DNA from: Virgibacillus oceani
GTDB lineage: Bacteria; Bacillota; Bacilli; Bacillales; Amphibacillaceae
Reading direction: 5' to 3'
DNA length: 64,000 bases
Assembly: GCF_014638995.1 (NCBI RefSeq)
Contig: NZ_BMFR01000004.1
Span: forward strand, 1-64,000
The notes below the pieces were generated by a model. That model was given only the letters and a program-made list of their open reading frames with translations. It had not been told where the DNA came from and ran no database searches. The first letter of the stretch is position 1. Each line of letters begins with the position of its first letter. A program made the translations under genes and the position numbers. Shown in pieces: positions 15,700-24,508 of this stretch.

Positions 15700-17614
15700 T
15701 GGAATGCTCCTCCTTCCGGTAATATTCTTTTCGTTCATCGGTTAACGATCGAACGATAAACAATAGGAAAGCTGAAGCACCGCCAAGTACTGCAAGAAGG
15801 TACCATGTGTATATCATTCCGATACTCATAATGGATAAAGAAACGGCAATACAGAGAGGTACTATCGTTTTGGTTGATATTGGCGCCGGTCGTGCATTGT
15901 TCGTCGTACGCAGTTTTTCACCTGCAATTTTTGCGTACCAGAATGGATCCATTTCCTTTACAATTGGCATAGGTTCAAATGAATGCTCTGGTGACGGAGA
16001 TGGTACAGTCCATTCGAGTGTGCGTCCATCCCACGGATCATTTCCCGCTTTTTCACCGTATTTATGTGTCTTGTAAAGATTCCAGACAACAAATAACATA
16101 CTGCTTCCCATTAGAAAGGCGCCGATTGTACTGGTTAAATTGAGTGCAAAAAGTTCATCTCCCCACTCATAGGTGTAAACCCGGCGAGGCATTCCTTGCA
16201 AACCGGTTATATGCATTGGCAGAAATGTTAAATGAAATCCTATGATAAATAACCAGAAATGCCATTTTCCTAGTTTCTCATCCAATACCTTTCCAGTAAT
16301 TTTCGGATACCAGAAGTAAAGTCCTGCAAATATCCCTAAGATCGTTGAACCGATAATGGTGTAATGGAAATGGGCAACTACAAAATGGGTATCATGGTAT
16401 TGAAAATTTGCCGCAGCGACAGATAGCATAACACCGGTAACGCCCCCCATGACAAACGTTGGTATGAACCCAAGTGCAAATAGCATTGGTGTTGTTATTT
16501 TCACAACACCGCCTCTCATGGTAAAGAGCCAGTTAAACACCTTAATTCCTGTAGGCACTGCAATTAACATTGTAGTGACAGCAAAAAATGTATTCGCCAT
16601 TGGTCCTAGTCCCACTGTAAACATATGATGTGCCCATACCATGAATCCAAGAAATCCAATCAACGCAATAGAAAGTACCATAGCTGGATACCCAAAAATT
16701 CGCTTCTTGGAAAATGCTGCAATAACATCTGAGAAAATGCCAAACGCCGGCAGCGCTAAAATGTATACCTCAGGATGACCAAAGATCCAGAATAGATGCT
16801 GCCAATATACAGGACTGCCAGTATCATCTGAAAAGAACCCCGTACCAAACATTCGATCAAACATTAGTAAATAAAGACCCATGGATAATACGGAAAAGGC
16901 AATTAAAATAAGGAATGACGTAATTAACGTTGCCCAGGGAAACAATGGCATCCTTGTAAGCTTCATCCCTGGTGCACGGTGACGGATAATTGTAACGATC
17001 ATGTTAATTGCTGTAAAAATGGTTCCAAGGCCGGATAGCTGCAAACTAAAGATGTAATAATCATTTCCAACATCAGGTGTAAACGTATCTGTCGACAATG
17101 GGGCATAGCCTGTCCACCCTGCATTTGGAGCACTATTAAAGAAAAACGACATATTAAACAATACCGCTCCACCAAGAAACAGCCAAAAGCTTACAGCGTT
17201 TAAGAATGGAAAAGCTAAATCCCGTGCACCAATTTGCAATGGAACCGCTGCATTCATCAGCCCAATCAGCAATGGCATGGCAACAAAGAATATCATCATT
17301 GTTCCATGGGTTGTAAATAATTCATTATATTTATCCTGCTGGAATACCCAGAACTCTGCATGTGGCTGTGCCAATTGGAGTCTGATTAACAATGCATCTG
17401 TACCCGCACGTATGAAAAAAATGACACCAAACAGGATATACATCGTACCAATTTTACGGTGGTTGGTCGTTCGCATATATTCCCAGATTATTGGCCATTT
17501 CCGCTTCTTCATAACATATATAAACAGAATTGCACCTAATAGAATGGAAAGAATCCATGCTGCTATAACATCTGATGGAACAAAAATAGATTCACCGAAA
17601 AATGGAATTGTCAT
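15692..17614 (-). CDS. ctaD: Cytochrome c oxidase subunit I
   Basis: The catalytic haem-copper subunit (640 residues, about 14 helices) that reduces oxygen and pumps protons. Haem and copper ligand regions are recognisable: HGTMMIFF, FGHPEVYILALPAFG (the GHPEVY pattern of A1-type oxidases, with Glu at the D-channel end), WAHHMF with the CuB histidines, and HDTHFVVAHFHY carrying haem ligands. The ATG at 17614 follows TAGGTGT; an upstream in-frame TTG lacks a ribosome binding site. It is the middle gene of the operon, 54 bp after ctaC, and overlaps ctaE by 8 bp. Confidence 0.94.
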   Translation of the reverse strand: MTIPFFGESIFVPSDVIAAWILSILLGAILFIYVMKKRKWPIIWEYMRTTNHRKIGTMYILFGVIFFIRAGTDALLIRLQLAQPHAEFWVFQQDKYNELFTTHGTMMIFFVAMPLLIGLMNAAVPLQIGARDLAFPFLNAVSFWLFLGGAVLFNMSFFFNSAPNAGWTGYAPLSTDTFTPDVGNDYYIFSLQLSGLGTIFTAINMIVTIIRHRAPGMKLTRMPLFPWATLITSFLILIAFSVLSMGLYLLMFDRMFGTGFFSDDTGSPVYWQHLFWIFGHPEVYILALPAFGIFSDVIAAFSKKRIFGYPAMVLSIALIGFLGFMVWAHHMFTVGLGPMANTFFAVTTMLIAVPTGIKVFNWLFTMRGGVVKITTPMLFALGFIPTFVMGGVTGVMLSVAAANFQYHDTHFVVAHFHYTIIGSTILGIFAGLYFWYPKITGKVLDEKLGKWHFWLFIIGFHLTFLPMHITGLQGMPRRVYTYEWGDELFALNLTSTIGAFLMGSSMLFVVWNLYKTHKYGEKAGNDPWDGRTLEWTVPSPSPEHSFEPMPIVKEMDPFWYAKIAGEKLRTTNNARPAPISTKTIVPLCIAVSLSIMSIGMIYTWYLLAVLGGASAFLLFIVRSLTDERKEYYRKEEHSNE

Positions 17615-17668
17615 GGTAACACCTACTAACTGAATTTCGTTTTGCAATAGATTACTAGATTGCGACTG

Positions 17669-18367
17669 TCACTTTTTTAGCCATTTATGATAGGCTTCAA
17701 CACTTACTACCTTCGTCTTAAAACGCATTTTCGTATGATTGACACCGCAGAATTCCGCACATTTGCCATCGTACGTGCCTATTTTCGGGTTATCAATTTC
17801 ATAAACAAGCTCTTTTCCCGGAAGAACATCCGTTTTACCTCCAAGTGAAGGTATCCAGAATGAATGGATAACATCCTTTGATTTCAAATGAAATATAATC
17901 GGTTTACCTTTAGGGAGAACGAGCTCTTTGGACGATTCTTTGCCATTTTCATAAGTGAACGTCCAGAAAAACTGCTGTGCTTTTACATCAATATGGATTT
18001 CACCGGCCTGCTTTTCTGTTGCTGCAGGTGACGATGCCGATTGATCATATGTAATAGCAATTGTTGGAATTGCTAGAACAACGAGCAGCAGAACAGGCAG
18101 GATTGTCCAGGCTATCTCTAATTTCCTGTTTCCCTTTACATCCTTTGGAATGACATGCTTGTTTTTATCTGTTTCCCGGTATTTCCAGACAAATCGCGCC
18201 ATTAAGAGAAAGACAATAATGAGCACGATCATCATCAAGGAAAAGCTGAAGTTGATCAGAAAAGTCTGCTCCTTTGCAGTTTCACTCATTGGGTCAAGTA
18301 CGGCAACATTACAGCCCTGCAGCAGACCCAGTACTAGTAATAATGTGAGTGTGAAATGTTTTTTCAT
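17669..18367 (-). CDS. ctaC: Cytochrome c oxidase subunit II (no fused cytochrome c)
   Basis: A 232-residue lipoprotein. The signal peptide ends in LLQGC (lipobox), two transmembrane helices follow (about 37-60 and 80-103), then an extracytoplasmic cupredoxin domain. CuA ligands are present in VIHSFWIP and CAEFCGVNHTKM (His, Cys, Glu, Cys, His, Met), so the enzyme should accept electrons from cytochrome c and is not a quinol oxidase. Unlike caa3-type CtaC it stops right after the cupredoxin domain, with no C-terminal haem-c CxxCH module. It is the first gene of the operon. Confidence 0.92.
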   Translation of the reverse strand: MKKHFTLTLLLVLGLLQGCNVAVLDPMSETAKEQTFLINFSFSLMMIVLIIVFLLMARFVWKYRETDKNKHVIPKDVKGNRKLEIAWTILPVLLLVVLAIPTIAITYDQSASSPAATEKQAGEIHIDVKAQQFFWTFTYENGKESSKELVLPKGKPIIFHLKSKDVIHSFWIPSLGGKTDVLPGKELVYEIDNPKIGTYDGKCAEFCGVNHTKMRFKTKVVSVEAYHKWLKK

Positions 18368-18475
18368 TTAAATAACAGCCCTTATTGTAAAAGTTATTTT
18401 ATAGACTATTTACCTTTACGTTATGATGTTAAACATATAGGAAAATGCAATGCTTTGTTTATCGCATGTGTAATA

Positions 18476-18606
18476 AGTTTCCGTATTTTATGATTTCGGC
18501 ACGTATTTGGACACTTTCTGCTCGTATTTGAATAATTTTGGCACGTATTTTATACAATTCCGCTCGTATTCTATTATTGTTGGATCGTATTTCCATAATT
18601 TGGGGC
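18476..18606. repeat. 21-bp degenerate tandem array, CGTATTT family
   Basis: Six CGTATTT-type cores start at 18482, 18502, 18523, 18544, 18565 and 18586, i.e. spacings of 20, 21, 21, 21 and 21 bp. The preceding GGC/TCGCT/GGAT positions are also conserved (TTGGCACGTATTT, TCCGCTCGTATTC) while the rest of each unit varies. It lies between the ctaC promoter region and the terminator of the phasin-like gene. The same family recurs at 62148-62246. Confidence 0.85.
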
Positions 18607-18616
18607 GAAATCCGAC

Positions 18617-18653
18617 AAAAAAAGATCTCAGCATTAAGCTGAGATCTTTTTTA
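18617..18653 (-). terminator. Terminator of UbiB-kinase/phasin-like operon
   Basis: Stem AAAGATCTCAGC/GCTGAGATCTTT with a 5-nt loop and A/T runs on both sides, overlapping the stop of the 18651 gene. Confidence 0.9.
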
Positions 18654-18956
18654 TACCCCATTAACTTTGGTCTCCAACTCTTTAATCCGGTTTTCCAATG
18701 CTTCTAATTCATTTTTTGTTGCTAATCCTAAATCCTTTGCCATTTTCTGAGTTTGGTCGTACTGTTTAGCACTCCATTCCTCTTTTTTCATTTCGCCTTT
18801 TTCAATGAATTTCCGCATGACCTCTCGTGCCTGTTCAGGCGTTAATTCATTTTTCTCAACTTGTTCATTCAGCATTTTACTTAACTTTTCCTTACCACTG
18901 ACAGCTGCACCCAGTCCTAATAAAAATCCCTTTTTCAATAAAGAATCACCACTCAT
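18651..18956 (-). CDS. Small coiled-coil protein, phasin-family-like
   Basis: A 101-residue protein. A short Gly-rich start (SLLKKGFLLGLGAAVSGKEKL) is followed by long charged helices, with LENRIKELETKV heptads at the C-terminus. It resembles the small polyhydroxyalkanoate granule/phasin-like proteins found beside ABC1-type kinases; that match is by memory of family style and gene context. AGGAGGTG lies 6 nt before the ATG at 18956, within 12 bp of the upstream kinase stop, so the two genes form an operon. No PHA synthase is in the window. Confidence 0.7.
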   Translation of the reverse strand: MSGDSLLKKGFLLGLGAAVSGKEKLSKMLNEQVEKNELTPEQAREVMRKFIEKGEMKKEEWSAKQYDQTQKMAKDLGLATKNELEALENRIKELETKVNGV

Positions 18957-18968
18957 AATCAACACCTC

Positions 18969-20609
18969 CTATTTTTTCATTCGAATCATTCGATAATGCT
19001 TGAGAAATATAATAATCATGGTTAACGCAAAAATACATGCAGCCGCCTCACCGATAATGGTTAGCATAGCCATTCCCATGGTAGTTGCATAAACAAATAG
19101 GCCAATCCCCCCCATAATCAGGATGAAACTTATTGCCTCAAGCACTAGATAGAAATGGTGAAGCAATTGTTTTTGTTGTTTTTCTTTTTCCCATTTCCTA
19201 TCTTCTTCCCCGCTTTCCAGCCAATTTAACATTGCTTTTGGATAGGAAAGGACTGGCTGCAGTGTTTCTTTCGTAAATTGCTTGTAAATGGACCCAACTA
19301 TACTGCCCCCGAACCATTCGGTAATTTTGGGTTTTGCCCACTTACTAATATCAATATCAGGGTAAATTGCAATTAATACACCAAAAACAATCGACACAGC
19401 TCGCCCGTAATAAGCATAATCGGCTGACAGCTGGATTGGCTGTTCTTGAATAAACGTGCGAATATCCTCTTTCACCTGATCAATTGTGTGGGAATCCATT
19501 TGTTTAAATGAGCCATTTTCGTACATTTCAACTGTCTGTTTAATCATTTTCTTTAATTTATCCCGATTGGCATTTGGCAGGACGAAATTCATTTCATCTA
19601 GTGTATTTATTATTTTTTCATAATCATCCATAATTAATCCCTGAATTAACCGTTTAAAATATTGCGTATCCTGTTTGCGGACCTCACCCATCATCCCAAA
19701 GTCGATGACAGCAATTCTGCCATCCTTTTGAATCAGAATATTTCCTGCGTGCGGATCAGCGTGGAAATAACCGGGATTCAAGAATTGATCCAGATAAAGG
19801 TCAAATAACTGTTTAGCTGTTTGTTTAATATTTATGTTATGTCGATTCATATAGTTTATGTTCGTTATTTTCGCACCTTCTATCCATTCCATTACTAGTA
19901 CTTTCCTTGTGCACAATTCCTCATAATAATGCGGGATATGGATTGATTCGTATTCCTTATACCGCTCCTTAAAATATGTTCCGAATCCAAGTTCCTTCTC
20001 AAAATCAAGCTCTCTTTCCATAACATAAATCAGTTCTCGGTATAGTTCATCTAAATTGGCTTTTTTGCCAAAACCTGTGAAAACGGAAATCAGCCAAAAA
20101 ACGATTTTAAGCGCTTTAAAATCTATATGAAAAATATCATCGATACGATAGCGCTGCACCTTGATCGCAACAACTGTACCATCTTTTAATTTCGCTTGGT
20201 AAACCTGGCCAATCGAAGCTGCGGCGATTGGGGCTTCATCAATATCCATTAAATGTTCCTCGATGCTTGTGCCCCATTCTGCTTCAATCGATTGCTTTGC
20301 ATAGGAATAAGGAATCGCTGGAACACGGTCGACAAGCCCTGCAAGCTCCCTAATAAATACGTCTGGCATAAAATCGGTTCGTGTACTTAAAAATTGTCCG
20401 ACTTTTATTAGTACACCCCCTAATTTTATTGCATTCTCTCTATACTCCTTTGCTTGTTTCGTCAAAAGAGCATTCCATTTTTGATAGGTTTGTTCATCCC
20501 AAATGCGATGCCACATATGGAAAAAGTATTGCTGAATAATAAACTTGACTACCATCCAAACGATGACAGTACAACGATAAAACACATTATATTTTAATGA
20601 ACTTTGCAC
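18969..20609 (-). CDS. ABC1/UbiB-family atypical kinase
   Basis: A 546-residue protein of the AarF/UbiB family. It has the diagnostic KxGQ motif (LIKVGQFLSTR), an Ala-rich loop in place of the P-loop (AAASIGQVYQA), the VAIKVQR lysine, the catalytic region HADPHAGNIL and the metal-binding DFG (VIDFGMMG). Two C-terminal transmembrane helices (last about 60 residues) anchor it. Family members have ATPase activity and affect quinone or lipid metabolism; the substrate here is unknown. GTG 20609 is preferred because GAGGTG lies 6 nt upstream; an ATG three bases earlier is too close. The phasin-like gene follows immediately. Confidence 0.87.
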   Translation of the reverse strand: MQSSLKYNVFYRCTVIVWMVVKFIIQQYFFHMWHRIWDEQTYQKWNALLTKQAKEYRENAIKLGGVLIKVGQFLSTRTDFMPDVFIRELAGLVDRVPAIPYSYAKQSIEAEWGTSIEEHLMDIDEAPIAAASIGQVYQAKLKDGTVVAIKVQRYRIDDIFHIDFKALKIVFWLISVFTGFGKKANLDELYRELIYVMERELDFEKELGFGTYFKERYKEYESIHIPHYYEELCTRKVLVMEWIEGAKITNINYMNRHNINIKQTAKQLFDLYLDQFLNPGYFHADPHAGNILIQKDGRIAVIDFGMMGEVRKQDTQYFKRLIQGLIMDDYEKIINTLDEMNFVLPNANRDKLKKMIKQTVEMYENGSFKQMDSHTIDQVKEDIRTFIQEQPIQLSADYAYYGRAVSIVFGVLIAIYPDIDISKWAKPKITEWFGGSIVGSIYKQFTKETLQPVLSYPKAMLNWLESGEEDRKWEKEKQQKQLLHHFYLVLEAISFILIMGGIGLFVYATTMGMAMLTIIGEAAACIFALTMIIIFLKHYRMIRMKK

Positions 20610-20747
20610 CATCAACACCTCAACCTACTTTACCCAATATTTCCACTTACTTAAACGTATGCTGCACGTGTGGTTAGTTTGTTACATTTAGCACATTTAT
20701 AACCGGATTATTTCGGGAAGATGCAGATATTGCTATAGCTATTGTCA

Positions 20748-20795
20748 TTGCGAACAAACATTATTTTCGATTATAATAGCAGGAAAGCGTTTATA
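20748..20795 (+). promoter_or_regulatory. Promoter of yjiH-like gene with cre-like site
   Basis: TTGCGA (20748-20753), 18-bp spacer, TATAAT (20772-20777). Just downstream, GGAAAGCGTTTATA (20782-20795) matches the CcpA cre consensus at about 12 of 14 positions and covers the transcription start region. The promoter is fairly convincing; the cre call is tentative. Confidence 0.45.
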
Positions 20796-20810
20796 CTTTA
20801 GGGGGAACTT

Positions 20811-22157
20811 ATGAAGAAGCATAATTACAAATTAAGTGAACATCTTTTGTTTATTATTCCATCGTTAATTGGTATATTCCTATTCATGACACCAGTTCCT
20901 ACCGACGATGGCATGACAATCCCAATTGCTGTTTTAGCGGAATGGGTTCAGGATAAGCTCGCAGGACAATTGTCGTTTATTATGATGCTCATTATTGTGA
21001 TCACAGCTATTTTATCTGTATGGGGAAAGCTAATGGGAGATAAATTAAATCGTACTCCTTTTTTTAAGCAATTATTAAATGTTAGTCCGTTTTGGACAAT
21101 TACGCGTGTTGCGGCGGCAGTTTTTGCTGTAATGGTTTATTACCGTCTAGGACCTGAAGCAATCCATGGTCCAGATACGGGACAGTTGCTGTTAGACGAT
21201 TTGCTGCATGTTCTGTTTGCTGTATTTTTGTTTGCAGGATTATTTTTACCTTTATTAATGAATTATGGATTACTGGATCTATTTGGTACATTGATGAAAA
21301 AAGTAATGAGACCATTATTTAGACTTCCTGGCCGTTCGTCAGTCGACTCGTTAGCATCTTGGGTTGGGGATGGAACGATAGGTGTTCTTTTAACGAGTAA
21401 GCAATATGAAGATGGTTACTATACAAAACGGGAGGCAGCAATTATTGGGACAACCTTTTCCGTTGTTTCGATTACGTTTACGCTGGTTGTTATTAATCAG
21501 GTGGAGCTTGGATATATGTTTGTCCCGTTTTATTTAACGGTTCTTGCTGCTGGTCTTGTTGCGGCGTTGATTATGCCGCGGATTCCGCCACTTTCTTCAA
21601 AGCCGAATACGTACATTAATGAAGCTTGGGGCGATATTGAAGAAGACGTTCCTGAAGGGTATAACAGCTTAACGTACGGTTACAAAAAAGCAATAGATCA
21701 GGCTAAAAAGGAATCTGATGTGTTTAAGTTTTTCAAAGAGGGTGGACAAAACATCCTCGATATGTGGATGGGGGTAGCGCCAGTTGTAATGGCGATAGGA
21801 CTTGTCGCGCTCATCATTGCAACCTATACACCGATATTTACTTGGCTTGGTATTCCATTTATTCCTTTATTGGAGCTGATGCAGGTACCATTTGCTGAGG
21901 CAGCGTCAGAGACTATCTTAGTTGGATTCGCTGACATGTTTCTGCCTTCGATCTTAGCAACACCAATTGAAGCGGATATTACAAGGTTTATTATTGCCGC
22001 TTTGTCAGTTACACAGCTTATTTATATGTCAGAGGTTGGCGGGCTTTTACTTGGGTCTAAAATTCCCGTATCGATTAAAGATTTATTTATTATCTTTATT
22101 CTAAGAACAATTATTACGTTACCGGTTATTGTTCTGATTGCCCATATGCTGTTTTAA
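20811..22157 (+). CDS. YjiH family membrane protein with nucleoside-recognition (Gate) domain
   Basis: A 448-residue integral membrane protein with about 10 hydrophobic segments. The first half carries GRSSVDSLASWVGDGTIGVLL and the second half VAPVVMAIGLVALIIATYTP and SEVGGLLLGSKIP, the pattern of YjiH/Gate proteins related to concentrative nucleoside transporters and spore-maturation proteins SpmA/B. Substrate and direction are unknown. The ATG follows TTTAGGGGGAACTT, a strong ribosome binding site. It is monocistronic, with its own promoter and a bidirectional terminator. Confidence 0.82.
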   Translation: MKKHNYKLSEHLLFIIPSLIGIFLFMTPVPTDDGMTIPIAVLAEWVQDKLAGQLSFIMMLIIVITAILSVWGKLMGDKLNRTPFFKQLLNVSPFWTITRVAAAVFAVMVYYRLGPEAIHGPDTGQLLLDDLLHVLFAVFLFAGLFLPLLMNYGLLDLFGTLMKKVMRPLFRLPGRSSVDSLASWVGDGTIGVLLTSKQYEDGYYTKREAAIIGTTFSVVSITFTLVVINQVELGYMFVPFYLTVLAAGLVAALIMPRIPPLSSKPNTYINEAWGDIEEDVPEGYNSLTYGYKKAIDQAKKESDVFKFFKEGGQNILDMWMGVAPVVMAIGLVALIIATYTPIFTWLGIPFIPLLELMQVPFAEAASETILVGFADMFLPSILATPIEADITRFIIAALSVTQLIYMSEVGGLLLGSKIPVSIKDLFIIFILRTIITLPVIVLIAHMLF

Positions 22158-22217
22158 TAATCCTGGTATTCTGCTTCATGATATTACCAAATGATTGAGA
22201 TTAATTTCTGTAAAAGT

Positions 22218-22260
22218 ACAAATGGCCACTGCTCTTCACTAGAGCAGTGGCCATTTGTTT
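22218..22260 (+). terminator. Bidirectional terminator
   Basis: A perfect 18-bp stem (ACAAATGGCCACTGCTCT and its complement) around a 5-nt loop, between convergent genes. Confidence 0.85.
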
Positions 22261-23086
22261 ACCTGAATTTCACCTTGCTGACTTCGCTGATTTTTTTCGT
22301 GATTAACGATGTGTCCTTTGGAATTTCTGTGTCAACCTTCTCTTCCTCAGAACCTTTTATAACCAATTCATCATTATAGCCTAATTGTTTGGCCATTGAT
22401 TTCATAAACACATAGAAGCTTTGTTTTTCCTCTGGTCCTACATGGTAGATACCTGTTACATCGTTATAAACCATTTCTTCAATGACAGTGGCTAAATCCT
22501 CCACATGAACAAATGAACGTGTTAAGTCATCACGAAAATCAACTTTTCTATCCGATCGTAAATGATACGATAAACGGTCCGTTCGTTCGTCCAATTTGCC
22601 AATCCTGTTTTCCCCATAAATTGGACCTGCCCGCAATATAACAAAATTCGAAAGCTCATTTTCAATGAAGTGTTCTGCTTTTACCTTTGCATTGGCATAG
22701 TTACTGAATGTGTGATCATCCGGTAAAGTTGATGTTGGGTCATCCTCATGATACGGACCCTTTCCATCTGAAAAAACGAAATCAGACGAAATATAAATTA
22801 ATTTTGTTTCAGGGGTAAGATGTGTAATTAAATGCATCAATCCTTGATCGGTTAGCTTGTGCTCATTCGGCCCACTCATAACAGTCCAAATGACAACATC
22901 AGGGTTTTCCTCTTTGTAGAAATTTGAAAAAGATTCAGGCTCATTCACATCTAATTTGTATAGACCTTCAGACATTGCCGGATCATCTAAATACGTTCCG
23001 ACTATTTCATCTGCAGAACCGCTTCTTAGTCTGACATATACCGAAGAACCTACATAACCACTAGCACCAAATATACATATTTTCAT
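22259..23086 (-). CDS. NAD-dependent epimerase/RmlD-like sugar nucleotide reductase family protein
   Basis: A 275-residue atypical short-chain dehydrogenase. The N-terminal GASGYVGSS is the NAD(P)-binding glycine motif, ISSDFVFSDG fits the RmlD-type middle segment and YANAKVKAE contains the YxxxK catalytic pair. This resembles dTDP-4-dehydrorhamnose reductase (RmlD), but no other nucleotide-sugar genes are nearby, so the substrate is open. It is downstream of an acyltransferase gene on the same strand (26-bp gap), hinting that both modify a surface glycan or related metabolite. Confidence 0.75.
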   Translation of the reverse strand: MKICIFGASGYVGSSVYVRLRSGSADEIVGTYLDDPAMSEGLYKLDVNEPESFSNFYKEENPDVVIWTVMSGPNEHKLTDQGLMHLITHLTPETKLIYISSDFVFSDGKGPYHEDDPTSTLPDDHTFSNYANAKVKAEHFIENELSNFVILRAGPIYGENRIGKLDERTDRLSYHLRSDRKVDFRDDLTRSFVHVEDLATVIEEMVYNDVTGIYHVGPEEKQSFYVFMKSMAKQLGYNDELVIKGSEEEKVDTEIPKDTSLITKKISEVSKVKFR

Positions 23087-23112
23087 GTTTACACCTTCCC
23101 TAATTGCCAGAT

Positions 23113-24141
23113 TTAAGTGTTAAGGTTTTCGTTGTGCTGTTTCTTAATGTTCTTCTTTTGACCAAATACACTTCTTAGTATTGATACTTTCCCTTCAATA
23201 AACGGCTGCCAAACCCCAAGGATTGGTTTACTTGATAATACAAGTACAATAATCGCTGCAATAACTGCCAGACCAAAGAGATCAAACGCATTATTTATTT
23301 CAAATAAGTTTGTCTTCCTGAAAAATTGAACGAAAAATCCATGCAGCAAATACACATACAATGTTCTAGTGCCTAGTTTCGTAAGCTTTGTGTTTTTCTT
23401 TGGAATCCAAGCTAAAATACTTGCTGCCATTAATGCTGATGTTACATATACAAGGAAGCGCGCGATGCCTCCAAATTCTGACATCCCTAAATCACCGTAT
23501 GATTTAGATGCGAGCAGCCACCCCGTATTAAACTCTGGTGCGACATACACCGCTGATGCAACGGCTATCATCACAATCAGGGATACAATCTTGACACTTT
23601 TTCTAGTTAGGAACAGGACATGATCCTTCTTAAGCCAATAACCAATTAGAAAGAACGGGAAAAAGACAAAGGTTCTTGAAAGACTAAACGTATGTCCTAT
23701 TTCGTTAAAATAACCAACGATCAAGCCAAATAGTACAGCGATTGAAACACTCATTACTGCTGGAACTTTTTTAAACCAATATAACAGCATGTGCCAGCAA
23801 AATAAGCTGAACAAGAACCATAATGACCAATGCGGATAAAAAATTCCCGTTTGCCAATCATCTTTTCCAATAAAGAAATAGTATCCTGTATATAATAGTT
23901 GAAATATAAGATATGGTAATAAAAGTTTTTTTGCTAGTTTGGCAATATATTTTTTATCGCCAGAACCCTTTGCAAAAAATCCTGCCAGAAATATAAATGC
24001 TGGCATATGAAACGTGTAAATCCATGTGTACAACGTATTGATTCCATGCGAACCATCAGTAAATGGCTGAATCATATGACCAAACACGACTAAAAATATT
24101 AAAGCTAGCTTCGCGTTATCAAAATATGCATTTCTTTCCAT
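23113..24141 (-). CDS. Acyltransferase family 3 membrane protein (fucose 4-O-acetylase-like)
   Basis: A 342-residue protein with about 10 transmembrane helices. The N-terminal segment RNAYFDNAKLALIFLVVFGHMIQPF carries the conserved Asp and His of acyltransferase-3 proteins, which move acetyl or other acyl groups across the membrane onto sugars of the envelope. ATG 24141 has AAGGAA 8 nt upstream; two longer in-frame starts overlap that site. It is transcribed with the downstream RmlD-like gene. The acceptor is unknown. Confidence 0.82.
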   Translation of the reverse strand: MERNAYFDNAKLALIFLVVFGHMIQPFTDGSHGINTLYTWIYTFHMPAFIFLAGFFAKGSGDKKYIAKLAKKLLLPYLIFQLLYTGYYFFIGKDDWQTGIFYPHWSLWFLFSLFCWHMLLYWFKKVPAVMSVSIAVLFGLIVGYFNEIGHTFSLSRTFVFFPFFLIGYWLKKDHVLFLTRKSVKIVSLIVMIAVASAVYVAPEFNTGWLLASKSYGDLGMSEFGGIARFLVYVTSALMAASILAWIPKKNTKLTKLGTRTLYVYLLHGFFVQFFRKTNLFEINNAFDLFGLAVIAAIIVLVLSSKPILGVWQPFIEGKVSILRSVFGQKKNIKKQHNENLNT

Positions 24142-24316
24142 ATAACTCATTCCTTTTTTGCTTATAATCATCCTGTCACTATCAAGTTTACCCTCTTTTA
24201 AACGGTTATAGTGGCAAGAAACAATGATTTAAGGAGCTTGTAAGCTTTTTGTAAATGGAATGAAAGAAAGATAAATTTGTGTAATCTTTGAAATAGAAAT
24301 AGCCGCAGAAAGCGTA

Positions 24317-24430
24317 TTGTTTACTGGCTGTCATGGAAGTCCTATTATGAAAACAGAAAAGGGAAATACCACTTATAAAGCTGATGTGTTACCTTTTATC
24401 GCCAAAATGCTTGAAAATGGGTTCTCATAA
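24317..24430 (+). pseudogene. Possible gene remnant (short frame, no clear start)
   Basis: An open stretch of about 50 codons ending at TAA 24428-24430, containing FTGCHGSPIMKT and KADVLPFIAKMLENGF. The composition looks protein-like and the GCHG motif is unusual for noise. However, there is no good ribosome binding site, the only in-frame starts are a TTG at 24317 and an ATG at 24347, and a stop lies not far upstream. I read it as the C-terminal scrap of a lost gene, with low certainty. The rest of 24142-24460 shows nothing clear. Confidence 0.25.
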
Positions 24431-24462
24431 TGCCGATGAGTTACTCTTCTTTACTGAAACAG

Positions 24463-24498
24463 CATAAAAATAGAGACCTCACTTTTTGTGGTGTCTCC
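24463..24498 (-). terminator. ku terminator
   Basis: GGAGAC-CCAC pairs with GTG-GGTCTC around a 5-nt loop, followed by UAUUUUU on the minus strand, shortly after the ku stop. Confidence 0.7.
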
Positions 24499-24508
24499 AT
24501 TGAACTTC

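Noticed and set aside
18476..18606. CRISPR array interpretation of the 21-bp repeats
   Set aside because: Units are only 21 bp with a 7-10-bp conserved core, no 28-37-bp direct repeat, no unique spacers of 30 bp and no cas genes.
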